A stretch of 64,000 bases of DNA from Globodera rostochiensis (Eukaryota > Nematoda > Chromadorea > Rhabditida > Heteroderidae). The notes under the pieces are model-generated. The model saw only the letters and a program-made list of their open reading frames with translations, did no database searches and had not been told where the DNA came from. Below are positions 52,640 to 63,816 of this stretch, in pieces. The stretch is taken from positions 1 through 64,000 of the forward strand of contig JAEVLN010000050.1 in the NCBI GenBank assembly GCA_018350325.1, in the 5' to 3' direction. The position numbers and the translations under genes are program-made. The first letter of the stretch is position 1, and each line of letters opens with the position of its first letter.

Positions 52640-53880
52640 CTTAAACTGGTTAATTTTAACAAAAATCTAAATTACATTTATTTTAGAATGCGAAATGTCT
52701 GACAACGCAATAATTAGAGCTCGGTTCAAAATTTTGCATGTTCGAAATATCTACCAAACTACACACTATTTGACAGCATTGAGCTGTAAATGCAATGATT
52801 AAGCAAGACAATAAGTAGTTCAACAAATTTCGAAAAAATGGCGAACTTTTTGTGTGGCGCCAAACGGACGCCGATCCTGTCAGTACTTCTCAGGACTTAC
52901 TAGTACCATCGTTTTTCTCTTCATAAAACATTCGAAATCTCGGCATCAAAAAATCAGGACCAGGGGCCGGATTCTAACCGGAAAAATCGGATGTGATCAA
53001 TCTCATAAAAAGCTTAAAAATATGTCTCCCTCGCATATTCATATCCCAAATTTTAGGATTGCAAGCAAACTGCGACAAAAACGCGACGGTTGTCATTTTA
53101 ATCAATTTAATAAACAAAAAAAAAGGGGGGAGGGGGTGAGGGAATAAAATAAAAAGACGGAGGGAAGAGAAGAAAAATGCTCACACATCACTTAAAACTA
53201 AGAGAGATTATTACACCATCGCCACCAAATTACGCTTCCCAAAAAGATATCAATGAGAAAAATTATATTGATGCATCAGAATGAATGAACGAAGGGATGG
53301 ACGACGATTGTGCACCACAGTACACAATGCACAACAGAGAAATGACTGAAAATGTGTTCATACACTCATTCATTTTGCGTCTGTCTACACCTATTACGCC
53401 AGCAGCACACAAAAATAGGCGAAACGCCAAAATTTAAACTTTCAAACAAACGACCCTAGGTTCAAATTCCTTCTGAGACATTTGAATTTGTTTTTGTTGT
53501 GATTTCTTAGTCAAATACCATTCCTAAATTGCTTAATAATATAGTAATACCCCAGGGATGTTTAAAAGCGGCAGCACCAGAAATGGTAAATCTTGTAAGA
53601 GTTTACCAATAAATAATGCAATGATAACAAACACTCAAACATAAATTTGTATTATAATAAACAAAAGGATTTATTCCAATTTGAATAAATAATTCTTTTT
53701 GTTATCAAATAAATTTCATTATTAATTTTATGTACAATAAAAAGCATTGGGATTATTAGCATCATTATGCTATTGCATATATAATCACTGACGCATTGCC
53801 CTCTCGCCCTGTTTCGCTCGCCATTCATTTGGCTGTCCACCATATACATTCCCACAACTTTTTCGTAAATCGGGGCCACC
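52640..53880. other. Intergenic, no gene supported
   Basis: AT-rich, with short ORFs only. At 53652-53950 the minus strand is open and partly protein-like (VAVAPIYEKVVGMYMVDSQM; one frame over, GAAYQMRNEWRWPRFTKKLW), but without clear splice sites. It could be a remnant of an exon. Confidence 0.4.
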
Positions 53881-53989
53881 GCCACTCGTTGCGCATCTGG
53901 TAGGCGGCCCCCGGAGACTTGACCTCGCGCGGCTCACTCTCTCGATGCCGGTGTGCCAACGGGGCGCCCAAATGGCCGATAGGGGAGAG

Positions 53990-54285
53990 GAGGGGGACTG
54001 TCCACCGAGGGGGAGAGGGACCTAACATTCTGTCCCCCGAGGGGGGGGGGGCCTAACATTCTGTCTCCTCCGAGGGGGGGGGGGGAACCTAACTCTGTCC
54101 CCCGAGGGGTACGACCTAACTCTGTCCCCGAGGGGGGGGGCCTAACTCTGTCCCCCGAGGGGGGGGGGGGGGAGGGGGACCTAACTCTGTCCCCCGAGGG
54201 GAGGAGGGGGACCGAACATTCTGTCCCCCGAGGGGGGGGGGGGCTAACATTCTGTCCCCCGAGACCTAACATTCTGTCCCCCATT
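53990..54285. repeat. CTAACTCTGTCCCCCGAGGG minisatellite
   Basis: About nine imperfect units of 25-35 bp made of CTAAC(ATT)CTGTCCCCCGAG plus a G run of variable length. Differences in the G run account for most unit-length variation. Confidence 0.9.
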
Positions 54286-54509
54286 TTCACAATTTAGCAC
54301 TAACGCATTCGTTCTCTTCAAGCCCATCTATCGATTATCGTTGCTCCCACCCCATCGCCGTGGGCGCCTCTCAAAAAGGCACAAAACGAGGCGACTAAGC
54401 CCTGCCATAAATAAATAAAATTTATATTTTAATGAAATTTATTTACTGTTTTTAAATGCGTTTAAAATGCAATTTGTTAACATTTTGTATGGTGTACCGG
54501 ACGTACCAG

Positions 54510-55160
54510 GCGACGGTGGTGGACGAGCCCCACCGAACGGCGGCGGCGGCGGTGCCAACGGTCCGCTGCATTCGTTGCTCAACGGCACGGCCAGCGATGG
54601 TGGCGGCGGCAACGGAAATGAAACAATCGCCGCCATTCAGCGGAGGCGGCGGCGGAGGCGTCAACGGCGGGACGCCCGGAAGCAATGTGGGGGGTGGCGG
54701 CGGCGGCGGAAGCCAAACTGCGGGGCCAAGTTCTGGTACGTGCGGTGGTTGGTTGGCCATAGTTTTGTTGAGTGATCAGATTCCCGTCGATCAGATTCAA
54801 TTTGGCAAATTTTTTTTGGGTTTTGGTTTGGATTGTTAACAATTTGGCGAATTTAGAAATGTTTTTTGGTTTTTGATTAAATTCATTTTCAGTGCATTCC
54901 CAAAGTGGCGGCGGCGGGGGTGGACAGCAACAGTCCCAGCAGCAGCAGTCGTCTTCAATGGGCGATGGCGCCATGGAATTCCATCAAGTTGGAGGAGGGA
55001 GGGGGGGGGGAGGAAATAAATTGATGAATTTTGATCAGATTTATTTTTTTTAACGTTTTGCAAAAGTGCAATTTTTATTTTCCAGTCGTCGGAAGAAATC
55101 AGCAAAATCAAGGCCAGTCTCATGGACGACTTTCAGCAACACCAATTCCAACAGCAGTGA
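54510..55160 (+). pseudogene. Partial inverted copy of SSBP gene 3' exons
   Basis: Exons 54510-54735, 54893-54987 and 55086-55160 mirror exons 61471-61695, 61215-61309 and 61042-61116 of the main gene. The first is one base longer (226 against 225 nt; GGCGGCAACGGAAATG against GGCGGCACGGAAATG) and so shifts frame. The upstream exons are absent, because the duplication starts at this exon's acceptor. It is a truncated, frameshifted copy and is unlikely to make the protein. Confidence 0.85.
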
Positions 55161-55169
55161 AATTCTCAA

Positions 55170-56110
55170 AAAGAAAAGCGCAACAAAAATGACCATCGAA
55201 AAAGGGGGAAAAAGAAATCAAAGATGCTTTGAATTGATCATTATTAATATATTCATTTTTCCCGTCACAAATTTTGGGTGGTCCGTCTGATTTGTCATGT
55301 GGGGGGTCCAATGAATCTTTGGTGTTGAAGCGCTGTGATGTCCTGGTCCCAAAGCCGGACTGTCTGATCGGGGATCGCGGCTATGATTTCTCCACATTTT
55401 TTGAATTAACATTCAAAATTCCTGATTTTGTCTTACTTTTTTGTAGGTTTTGATTTTAAATATAAGGGATGTATCCGTACTTGTAAATTTGGACACCTCA
55501 ACAATAAGATTCATTGGACAATAATGGCATGACTGCAACAAAACCATATGCCCCTAAAAGTGTATTTGTGTACCACCAAAGATTACTTTTATTTATTTAA
55601 ATCTTTTTTCTATACACTTGATGTATTTGTATTTTCATTAATTGTTTTCATACATACTACATGATTTTAAAAAGGGGCGCCAAATATGTATTCGAATTCG
55701 ATAAAATTTTGAGCTTTGGAGAACTCTGAAACAAATTGGCAAACCTTTTTTTAATATTTATATTTACGCAAAAAAAACTATATAATAGTATGTACCTAAT
55801 TAAGTGGCGCAAATTGTATTATTCAATCCATTTGATTTAAATTAGCAATCAATTATATGTTGTATTTGTGTGTATTTATGTATTTGGTATAACATTTTTT
55901 GGTTATTTTGATGGACAAAAATTTGCGCGCGAGCGCAAGTTATGAGCACTGGATTGAAGTGTCCCTTACAACGGGCGGACTCAGACAAAATGAGGCGACA
56001 GAAAAATTATATTTTAATTAAATTTATTTTTACTGTTTTCAAATGAGTTTAAAATGCAATTTGTTAACATTTGGTATGGCGTACCGGACTTCCGAGTCTC
56101 ATTTCGATAA
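55170..56110. other. Duplicated 3' flank, no gene seen
   Basis: AT-rich; mirrored at 60090-61035. It contains a second, weaker direct copy (55970-56095) of sequence at 54360-54500 (AATGCAATTTGTTAACATTT and GTACCGGAC). Confidence 0.5.
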
Positions 56111-56250
56111 GTGAATTCGCAAAAATTGTGCCTATCCGTAGGAATTAAAAGAAATGAGAAAATCCCGGCGAGATTCCAATCGGATCCCGAAAGAATCCAG
56201 GCTTCCCGAACCTTTCACATTAAATTTGAATTCCCTTTTTTTGACCGAAA

Positions 56251-56439
56251 ATGGCACTGGCACCAGCAAAGAAACAGAAATTCGATTGCTCCATTTCTAA
56301 ACAACAAAAACAACAACATCGACGGCATTCATTTGCGCCCGCGTTGTGCCGCTTCACTCCGTCCGTCGGCCCCAGCTTTTTGAACTTCCTGAAAAAGTTG
56401 TCGGGATCCCAAATTCAAACCCGCGGGGTTCCGAGATAA
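56251..56439 (+). CDS. ORF MALAPAKKQKFD, arm 1 version
   Basis: The 62-codon ORF starts MALAPAKKQKFDCSISKQQK and continues RRHSFAPALCRFTPSVG, then the arm-specific part PSFLNFLKKLSGSQIQTRG. A different frame from about 56346 is open and protein-like (IIHKFSFEFRNISTNFCIKM), so splicing or a frameshift is likely. I cannot name the family. The counterpart in the other arm ends differently. Confidence 0.35.
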   Translation: MALAPAKKQKFDCSISKQQKQQHRRHSFAPALCRFTPSVGPSFLNFLKKLSGSQIQTRGVPR

Positions 56440-56639
56440 TCCACAAGTTCAGTTTCGAGTTCCGAAATATTTCCACGAATTTTTGTATAAAAATGCACGA
56501 TGAAAGGCCAATCGCTGTGACGGACCAAAAAACAGCACAGCGAACAACGAATGAGGTCACTTCAACCAAAATGCGCTTTCCCGCCGGTTTTCAAATGCTT
56601 TTTTTGTTTTAAAGGAAGAATTTTGAATGAAATGGAAGA

Positions 56640-57530
56640 CCACCGGATGGCCAATCTGGGATTAAAGCTAGTTTCGATCCGGACGGGTAAATGAATTCAA
56701 TTGATATTTTATTGATCGATCAGAATAAAAAAGCTTGAAGATGATCAGAATTTTAGTCACCCATTAAATTATTTTTATTTAATCTTGTTGTCAAATTTTG
56801 CTGTATGAAATCTCAATTTAACAAAAAATAAATAAAAATATTTTTTTATTGAATTTTGGAAGTAAAACAACCATAACAAAAAGTAAATATAAAACGATTT
56901 TTGATTATTTAACGGCGCAGAAAAATGAAAAGCTGGAGACAGACATAAATATTTTAGTCGAAATCGACAAATTTCATGAGCAGTTCAAGGGGACAGAGTG
57001 AAAGTGTTCAGATTTGATCAAAAAATTGTCGTTTTAACTTGCAAATCATATAGATCAAAGAATGTAAATTAATTTCAAAATATTTTTATCCCAATGCTGC
57101 ATTTCTTAACGGAATTACATCTCGTATGACAGCCGCCGTTCTAGTAAATCGTTGTGACGGACAGCTTTATGGCACAAAAAACCGAAACAAACAAATTTTT
57201 ATGGAACTTTTTGTGCTCGTCCCCAAATTCTCTCATTTGTCAGCGACCAAAGGTCGGGTCGGCAGAATTAATTAATGATAATTAGTATCAGTGATAACAA
57301 TTTTCCTTGAATTGTGTGGGGAGAGGGGGGAGAGGCTGATTAATTCGGCCTTAACGATCTGTAATGTGGGCAATCGTTGTGCACACAGCTTTATGGCACA
57401 AAAACAATCGTCCCCAAACTCTCATCGACCAGAGGTTCAGTAATTAGGAAAGAAACATTTTTTGCGGGAATTATGTGGATAAGCAATTAAAATTGGACAC
57501 TTTTGGTCGTGTGATATTTTATGAGAGAAT
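56640..57530. other. AT-rich spacer, no gene seen
   Basis: Contains two related ACAGCTTTATGGCACAAAAA motifs (about 57162 and 57388) followed by similar CGTCCCCAAA-CTCTCAT parts, an old short duplication. No coding sequence is supported. Confidence 0.45.
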
Positions 57531-57534
57531 AACC

Positions 57535-57542
57535 GTATAAAA
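57535..57542 (+). promoter_or_regulatory. TATA box of the signal-peptide ORF
   Basis: TATAAAAG lies about 50 bp before the ATG at 57591, a suitable distance for a short 5' UTR. Confidence 0.5.
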
Positions 57543-57590
57543 GGGCCTTCAAATCATAAAATAAAATCCCATCAAGTCCTCAAGCAAAAA

Positions 57591-57737
57591 ATGATTGCTA
57601 AGCTTCCAATCGTTCTCATCGTTCTGCTTCTGGTCTGTTTAAATTTCAAATTTGCCATTCAAAGTCTATTCGGTGCCGTTTTATGGCGTTGTCAGCGTAC
57701 AGCATGCCTCCCGAGTTGGAAAAAGTACGGGAACTGA
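57591..57737 (+). CDS. Putative secreted peptide / first exons with signal peptide
   Basis: The ORF reads MIAKLPIVLIVLLLVCLNFK and on to a stop after 48 codons. The first 17 residues are a good signal peptide. A small intron (gtctgt...ttcaaag, about 57633-57663) is also possible. It would join the signal peptide to AYSMPPELEKVRELMNACRV-DDL before a TAA at about 57767, which looks more protein-like. The next exon (from 57862) in one frame reads VEKLIEEDVNIHYADATGLT, reminiscent of an ankyrin repeat that would follow DDL, but the phase does not fit. So the gene may be secreted and intact, or a frameshifted ankyrin gene. TATA box upstream. No family is certain. Confidence 0.45.
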   Translation: MIAKLPIVLIVLLLVCLNFKFAIQSLFGAVLWRCQRTACLPSWKKYGN

Positions 57738-57861
57738 TGAATGCCTGCCGCGTTGACGACTTGTAACTGGTCAGTACAGGGCATTGCCAAAAAAGAATTT
57801 TTGAGCGCATAGTGTTCATTTCCTGGAATCCGTTTTTAATTCAATCCCCTTTTTGTTTTAG

Positions 57862-58582
57862 TCGAAAAATTGATCGAAGAAGACGTGAACATCCACTACG
57901 CCGATGCAACGGGTCTAACAGCGGACTCACGTCCCGAATTTGCATCGACGAGACGGACGGCGCTCAAGGGGGAGCCGCCGCGGCAGCGCTGAGCTTCACG
58001 TCCGAGATGAGCCTAATGCAGGCGGCTCAGGACCAGCTCCAAGCGGCGCTCGATAAAGGGGTTGGTTTACTTTCGGACAGGGAACAGGATCTCGGCTATC
58101 AAATCATCACCGCCGAACTGCCAGGGCATGAGCCCGACTTGTCCTTGCTCCCGCTCGGCCCTCACCCAGGCGGGCAAAGGGAGGGGGGTTTGTCGGATTT
58201 TGACCCGGGGACCCCTAGCAGACCGAACAACGCCCGCGGACAGTGCACAAATCTCAGCGGAGCCGACTATCCACGGGCAGAGGGCTCCCCGGGGGCGAGG
58301 GAAGAACAACAGCTCGGGGAGATAGGGCACAAACATTCTGCCCTTTCCATTTCATCCCCCCCCCCCGGCGAGGGAGAAAGTCTTATCGGGGCAGCAGCCT
58401 TTGAATCACCACCGTCGGCCGTGCGGAGAATTTGGCCACCCCCGACGACGCCAGCGGGAAAGGGAGCAGAGAGAGTGCGGGGGAAGGGGGCTTTGAAGAG
58501 GCAAGACAATTCCCCACTCTCCCTTTGGCTCCCAGCCCCGGACCAATTAGGGACCCTGGCCACCGACCACAACTGCGGTTGA
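57862..58582 (+). CDS. GC-rich ORF, last exon candidate, unknown function
   Basis: After an acceptor (tttgttttag) the plus strand stays open for 240 codons to TGA at 58582, followed within 10 bp by AATAAA. It contains MSLMQAAQDQLQAALDKGVG, LLSDREQDLGYQIITAELPG and many Pro/Gly/Arg-rich parts (RRIWPPPTTPAGKGAERVRG). GC content is clearly higher than in the surroundings, and in part the opposite strand is open too. The ankyrin-like peptide noted for the previous entry lies in another frame at its start. It could be a recent gene, a retroelement piece or foreign DNA; I cannot decide. Confidence 0.35.
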
Positions 58583-58951
58583 GTTTCTAATAAACAATGG
58601 AGCAGACGCAACTTTGCAGGACAACAGCGGTCTTTTTTTTGATATTAGGCAAATAATATATTCCCATAAGCAAGGACTGCATTGGACTGGGCCAATTTTT
58701 CTGTGCAATCTGCGCAACAAAACGGGCAGATTTTTCTGAGAAACAAAACGTAGCCGAATATCTTTCCCAGATGGTTTAACGATCGTGAATTCATTCATAG
58801 CAAAATTTGACGTTAACTTGCAAAAATTTCGAGCGCATTGTTTGGCTTTCCCACAGCCCCATTCAACGCTTCAAATTTCCACTTCTTCCATTGCTTCTCG
58901 TCTCGCGCAACGGGTGACCTCTCCAACACCCGGCTTGAATTTTTTTAAAGT

Positions 58952-59125
58952 TTACCGTTCGCGAGTTTGTCCATTCTCTAATTTTCGAAAATATTCGTTG
59001 CGGCAAGACCGTTTTGAGCACGTCCAACGTTCCTTCGGCGGTGTCCAATGCAACATATTCGGACGGCCATCCCCGCGGGGCGTGTGAAGCAATTCGTACA
59101 GCGCAACAGCGTTGCTAGTTTGTAA
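58952..59125 (-). pseudogene. Fragment resembling cyst-nematode F-box-like families
   Basis: The minus strand reads SNAVALYELLHTPRGDGRPN, then MLHWTPPKERW. The ALxxLLHTPRGDGxPxML pattern is what I remember from expanded F-box-like families in Globodera and Heterodera. An overlapping frame reads EYVALDTAEGTLDVLKTVLP, QRIFSKIREWTNSRT with a donor gtaaac. Start and flanking exons are not visible, so a fragment is more likely than a working gene. Confidence 0.35.
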
Positions 59126-59637
59126 GAGATGACCGGCACAATAAATCCGTTGGAGCTTCGAACATTCGAGCAGAAGGACGGACAACAAAAAGTAATTGCT
59201 CACCCATCCCTCAGTAAAAGAGAAAAAGTTTTTATACTTGAAGGTTCCGGTTTCCGACACTTACTGGATGGAAATGTGCTTGAAGCCGACTAGACTGACG
59301 GGTGGCGCGCCTTGTGGAAGTGGAATTGGCAAGCGAATGCGTTTGTAGGACACCACGGACTCCATGTAAAAAATGTCCGCATTACGTTAATTCAACTATT
59401 ATATTAGCATGGGATTTAAATAAAAATGGACACAAATTTGTGCGCATTTCTCAGAGCTGTAACCGGATTCAAGGTGTCCGGACGTTTTTGGGCATCGAAC
59501 GTCCGGAAATCCAGGGGGGGGGGAAATCTTCTGTTTTTATCATTATCATCTCTATCCCCAGATAGTCTGAACTTAACCAGTGCCACACACCTTGTAAGGA
59601 TGTAATCGGATGTCAATTCCTGCACCCACCACCTACC

Positions 59638-59951
59638 TTATAGAAATGCTTTTATACATAGAAGTTGACATAGAACGGGCATTTGGGATTTAATGGTTTG
59701 AAGTCGTTCTTCCCGGTGACTTCCGCACCGGCGGTGCCATTCGCAATATTTGTGCCGTTGTTTTTTGAAAATACGCACATTTATCGTAAGCGTTTCCGTG
59801 CTTTTCTTGCTGCCCGAACACTTTTCCGCGCGCCGACGGACGGAGTGAAGCGGCACAACGCGGGCGCAAATGAATGCCGTCGATGTTGTTGTTTTTGTTG
59901 TTTAGAAATGGAGCAATCGAATTTCTGTTTCTTTGCTGGTGCCAGTGCCAT
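59638..59951 (-). CDS. ORF MALAPAKKQKFD, arm 2 version
   Basis: Same first 40 or so residues as 56251-56439 (MALAPAKKQKFDCSISKQQK), then the arm edge, after which it reads KSTETLTINVRIFKKQRHKY and ends at 59638. Which version is ancestral cannot be told from the sequence. Confidence 0.3.
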
Positions 59952-61698
59952 TTTCGGTCAAAAAAAGGGAATTCAAATTTAATGTGAAAGGTTCGGGAAG
60001 CCTGGATTCTTTCGGGATCCGATTGGAATCTCGCCGGGATTTTCTCATTTCTTTTAATTCCTACGGATAGGCACAATTTTTGCGAATTCACTTATCGAAA
60101 TGAGACTCGGAAGTCCGGTACGCCATACCAAATGTTAACAAATTGCATTTTAAACTCATTTGAAAACAGTAAAAATAAATTTAATTAAAATATAATTTTT
60201 CTGTCGCCTCATTTTGTCTGAGTCCGCCCGTTGTAAGGGACACTTCAATCCAGTGCTCATAACTTGCGCTCGCGCGCAAATTTTTGTCCATCAAAATAAC
60301 CAAAAAATGTTATACCAAATACATAAATACACACAAATACAACATATAATTGATTGCTAATTTAAATCAAATGGATTGAATAATACAATTTGCGCCACTT
60401 AATTAGGTACATACTATTATATAGTTTTTTTTGCGTAAATATAAATATTAAAAAAAGGTTTGCCAATTTGTTTCAGAGTTCTCCAAAGCTCAAAATTTTA
60501 TCGAATTCGAATACATATTTGGCGCCCCTTTTTAAAATCATGTAGTATGTATGAAAACAATTAATGAAAATACAAATACATCAAGTGTATAGAAAAAAGA
60601 TTTAAATAAATAAAAGTAATCTTTGGTGGTACACAAATACACTTTTAGGGGCATATGGTTTTGTTGCAGTCATGCCATTATTGTCCAATGAATCTTATTG
60701 TTGAGGTGTCCAAATTTACAAGTACGGATACATCCCTTATATTTAAAATCAAAACCTACAAAAAAGTAAGACAAAATCAGGAATTTTGAATGTTAATTCA
60801 AAAAATGTGGAGAAATCATAGCCGCGATCCCCGATCAGACAGTCCGGCTTTGGGACCAGGACATCACAGCGCTTCAACACCAAAGATTCATTGGACCCCC
60901 CACATGACAAATCAGACGGACCACCCAAAATTTGTGACGGGAAAAATGAATATATTAATAATGATCAATTCAAAGCATCTTTGATTTCTTTTTCCCCCTT
61001 TTTCGATGGTCATTTTTGTTGCGCTTTTCTTTTTGAGAATTTCACTGCTGTTGGAATTGGTGTTGCTGAAAGTCGTCCATGAGACTGGCCTTGATTTTGC
61101 TGATTTCTTCCGACGACTGGAAAATAAAAATTGCACTTTTGCAAAACGTTAAAAAAAATAAATCTGATCAAAATTCATCAATTTATTTCCTCCCCCCCCC
61201 CTCCCTCCTCCAACTTGATGGAATTCCATGGCGCCATCGCCCATTGAAGACGACTGCTGCTGCTGGGACTGTTGCTGTCCACCCCCGCCGCCGCCACTTT
61301 GGGAATGCACTGAAAATGAATTTAGGTAATCAAAAACCAAAAAACATTTCTAAATTCGCCAAATTGTTAACAATCCAAACCAAAACCCAAAAAAAATTTG
61401 CCAAATTGAATCTGATCGACGGGAATCTGATCACTCAACAAAACTATGGCCAACCAACCACCGCACGTACCAGAACTTGGCCCCGCAGTTTGGCTTCCGC
61501 CGCCGCCGCCACCCCCCACATTGCTTCCGGGCGTCCCGCCGTTGACGCCTCCGCCGCCGCCTCCGCTGAATGGCGGCGATTGTTTCATTTCCGTGCCGCC
61601 GCCACCATCGCTGGCCGTGCCGTTGAGCAACGAATGCAGCGGACCGTTGGCACCGCCGCCGCCGCCGTTCGGTGGGGCTCGTCCACCACCGTCGCCTG
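59833..61698. repeat. Right arm of inverted duplication 4
   Basis: Reverse complement of 54504-56369. It contains the last three exons of the SSBP gene and its 3' flank. Confidence 0.95.
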
Positions 61699-63816
61699 GT
61701 ACAAAAAAAAATTATTTTTTATTTTATGGCAAAAGCGCTGATTTTTTCGGGATCCCGGCTTTCCATTTTTTTCTATTTGGACTCTGCAAAATTTTGTGTA
61801 CGCTCCTATAACAAGAAAAAAACAAAAAAATAATTAAAAAGCTCACCAGACTGCTCGCCAAGGCCCCCATTTCCGTTGTTCATCGTATTTTGGGCGGAAA
61901 CGCTGGACGGCCCCGTGCCACCACCACCACCACCCGGTGTGCCGACAGCACCACCGCCACCGCCGCTGTCATGGTGGTTAGCAAACTGAACAAAATTTAA
62001 AAAATAATTGCATGAAAACTGAAAAAAGATCAAACGCAATTCCCAAAAAAAGAATTGATTCCAGAAAAAAGTTTAAGTTTGCCGCAATTACCCCCCCCCC
62101 TCCCCCAAAGTGCACAAAACCTGTGACTGCATGCTGACCGGCACTTGGTTTGCCATCATGAAATGTTGCTGCTGCTGGTGTTGTTGTTGTGAGACGTCCT
62201 GTTGTTGAGGGGCTCCTCCAGGGGCGCCTTTATTTGGAGGGGGGGGCATGGTGTTTTAAAAATTTAAACAATTTTTGCTTTAAAATTTTTTGTTTACACC
62301 AACCAACCTGCTGGTGACATCAGCGATGCTGTCGTTGGGCACATCACACCACCGCCACCGCCGACACCGTTGTGGACCAAAGGGTTCTGGAACTTTAAAT
62401 TAAAAACAAAATAGACGAAATTTTGAGGCGGAAGCCCTGAGAACATTTGAACAAAAACAATCCTTGAATTTTTGAATCTATTTAAATCAATTACCGATAA
62501 AACCATGGAATTTGGCTGAATTTTACATGAAATGGCGGAGTGCCGGACGGCGAGTCCATGTACTGGGCATTGTTGAATTGCGCACGTACTGCTCGTCCGC
62601 CGTTGTTCTGCAATCAAAAAATTAAAGGCAATTAGAGCTAAAACGTATTCCAATAATATCCAGCGGTTCCGGTTACAAAAAATGAGTAAAAAATCATTTA
62701 AAAACATCTCCACGATCAATAAAACCAAAAACAGAAAAGAGACCAAAAACAAAATTTGAAAGCGAAAAACGGAGTTAAAACAAACAAATTGATTAGAAAA
62801 ATAAACAAAAATTCAATTTTTGTTTTTTGATTTTAAAAAATGGGCGGCGCAGAGGCGCTGTCGATGGATCCCCCCCCCCTCTGCTTTTATCGCAAAACGC
62901 GACCATTTGCATGCGTACGGCCTGGCTTGCTTGCTGTTGGTGTTGTTGCCGAGCGGCCATCACCAGGCGCATTTGTTGCTGCTCGTTCAGTGTCATCATT
63001 TGCGGGGGCCCAATGCCCATCGGAAAGTTGGGACCGCCAACGCCGACCACCGACGACGGAGTGGGGGCACCACTCCTAAATGCATAAAAATTTCGGGGAG
63101 GGGGGTTGGGTTTAAGAGAATTGAATTTAAGCGTTTTTTTTTGGAAGTCTAAAAGCGGAAAATGTTGACGAATTTTCCTCCCGGGGATTCGGAATTTTTT
63201 TCAACTCAAACCAAGCGCATACCTTGTCCCCTGTTGACCATAACGCGGTGGACCGCCTCCGCCTAAATGAATTTTATTGCAAAAATGTTTATCTAAAAAA
63301 ACCCGGAATTGGTGACGCCTGGTTGGAGGAGGGGCCAGGCTGAGGCCCTCCCCGTGGGCCATAGTAAGCGGCGTTTGGGAACATTCCGTCCGGCAAATTT
63401 TGAGGCGGCGCTCCGCCTGGGCCCATTGCGTGGTTCGGAAACTGAAAAAAAAATTTTTTGGTGAGTTGGAGATAATTTATATTTTATGTTGCTCAACGAG
63501 TCCAAATGATTGATCAGTGTGATCCAACCACCAACAAAATTCCATAAAAAATCCAAAAAAACCACCAAAAAGTGCAATTTTTTACCACAGCTCCACCGCC
63601 TGGCGGCCCGTACATGCCGCCGTTGACCATCGCCGCCGCCGCGTCGGGCGGCACATTGTTATAATTTGGGAACATCTAAAATTGAGTGTAACCGGCACAA
63701 TGCCCGGGCGGCAAAGCGTAATCAATGAAACCATTTTGTGATAGGTTTTTGCTTCCTGTGTGGCGTCTACCTTGTCTTTCTTGTCAGGATGCGCCGAATA
63801 CAGATCCCAAAACACG
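61042..63816 (-). CDS. sam-10: Single-stranded DNA-binding protein (SSBP/SSDP, sam-10 type), 3' part
   Basis: Twelve minus-strand exons in agreeing phase: 63732-63816, 63589-63675, 63303-63441, 63223-63262, 62904-63075, 62527-62607, 62308-62386, 62121-62227, 61847-61985, 61471-61695, 61215-61309 and 61042-61116. The first has VFWDLYSAHPDKKDK and ATQEAKTYH, the end of the conserved SSDP N-terminal domain (FWDLYCAAPERR-type). A long Pro/Gly/Gln/Met-rich region follows (NMFPNYNNVPPDAAAA-like, GPPQMMTLNEQQQMRLVMAA, HHDSGGGGG), and the C terminus is EEISKIKASLMDDFQQHQFQ. SSDP proteins bind LDB/CHIP and LIM-homeodomain factors and stabilise that transcription complex. The 5' exons (LUFS domain) lie beyond the right edge. 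Confidence 0.93.

Larger units (their letters stand above)
54504..56369. repeat. Left arm of inverted duplication 4 (SSBP 3' exons)
   Basis: Reverse complement of 59833-61698 (centre about 58101), about 1.87 kb, nearly identical. The spacer 56370-59832 is 3.46 kb. The outer edge cuts at the acceptor of an SSBP exon, and the inner edge cuts inside an ORF beginning MALAPAKKQKFD, which therefore continues differently in each arm. Confidence 0.95.
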
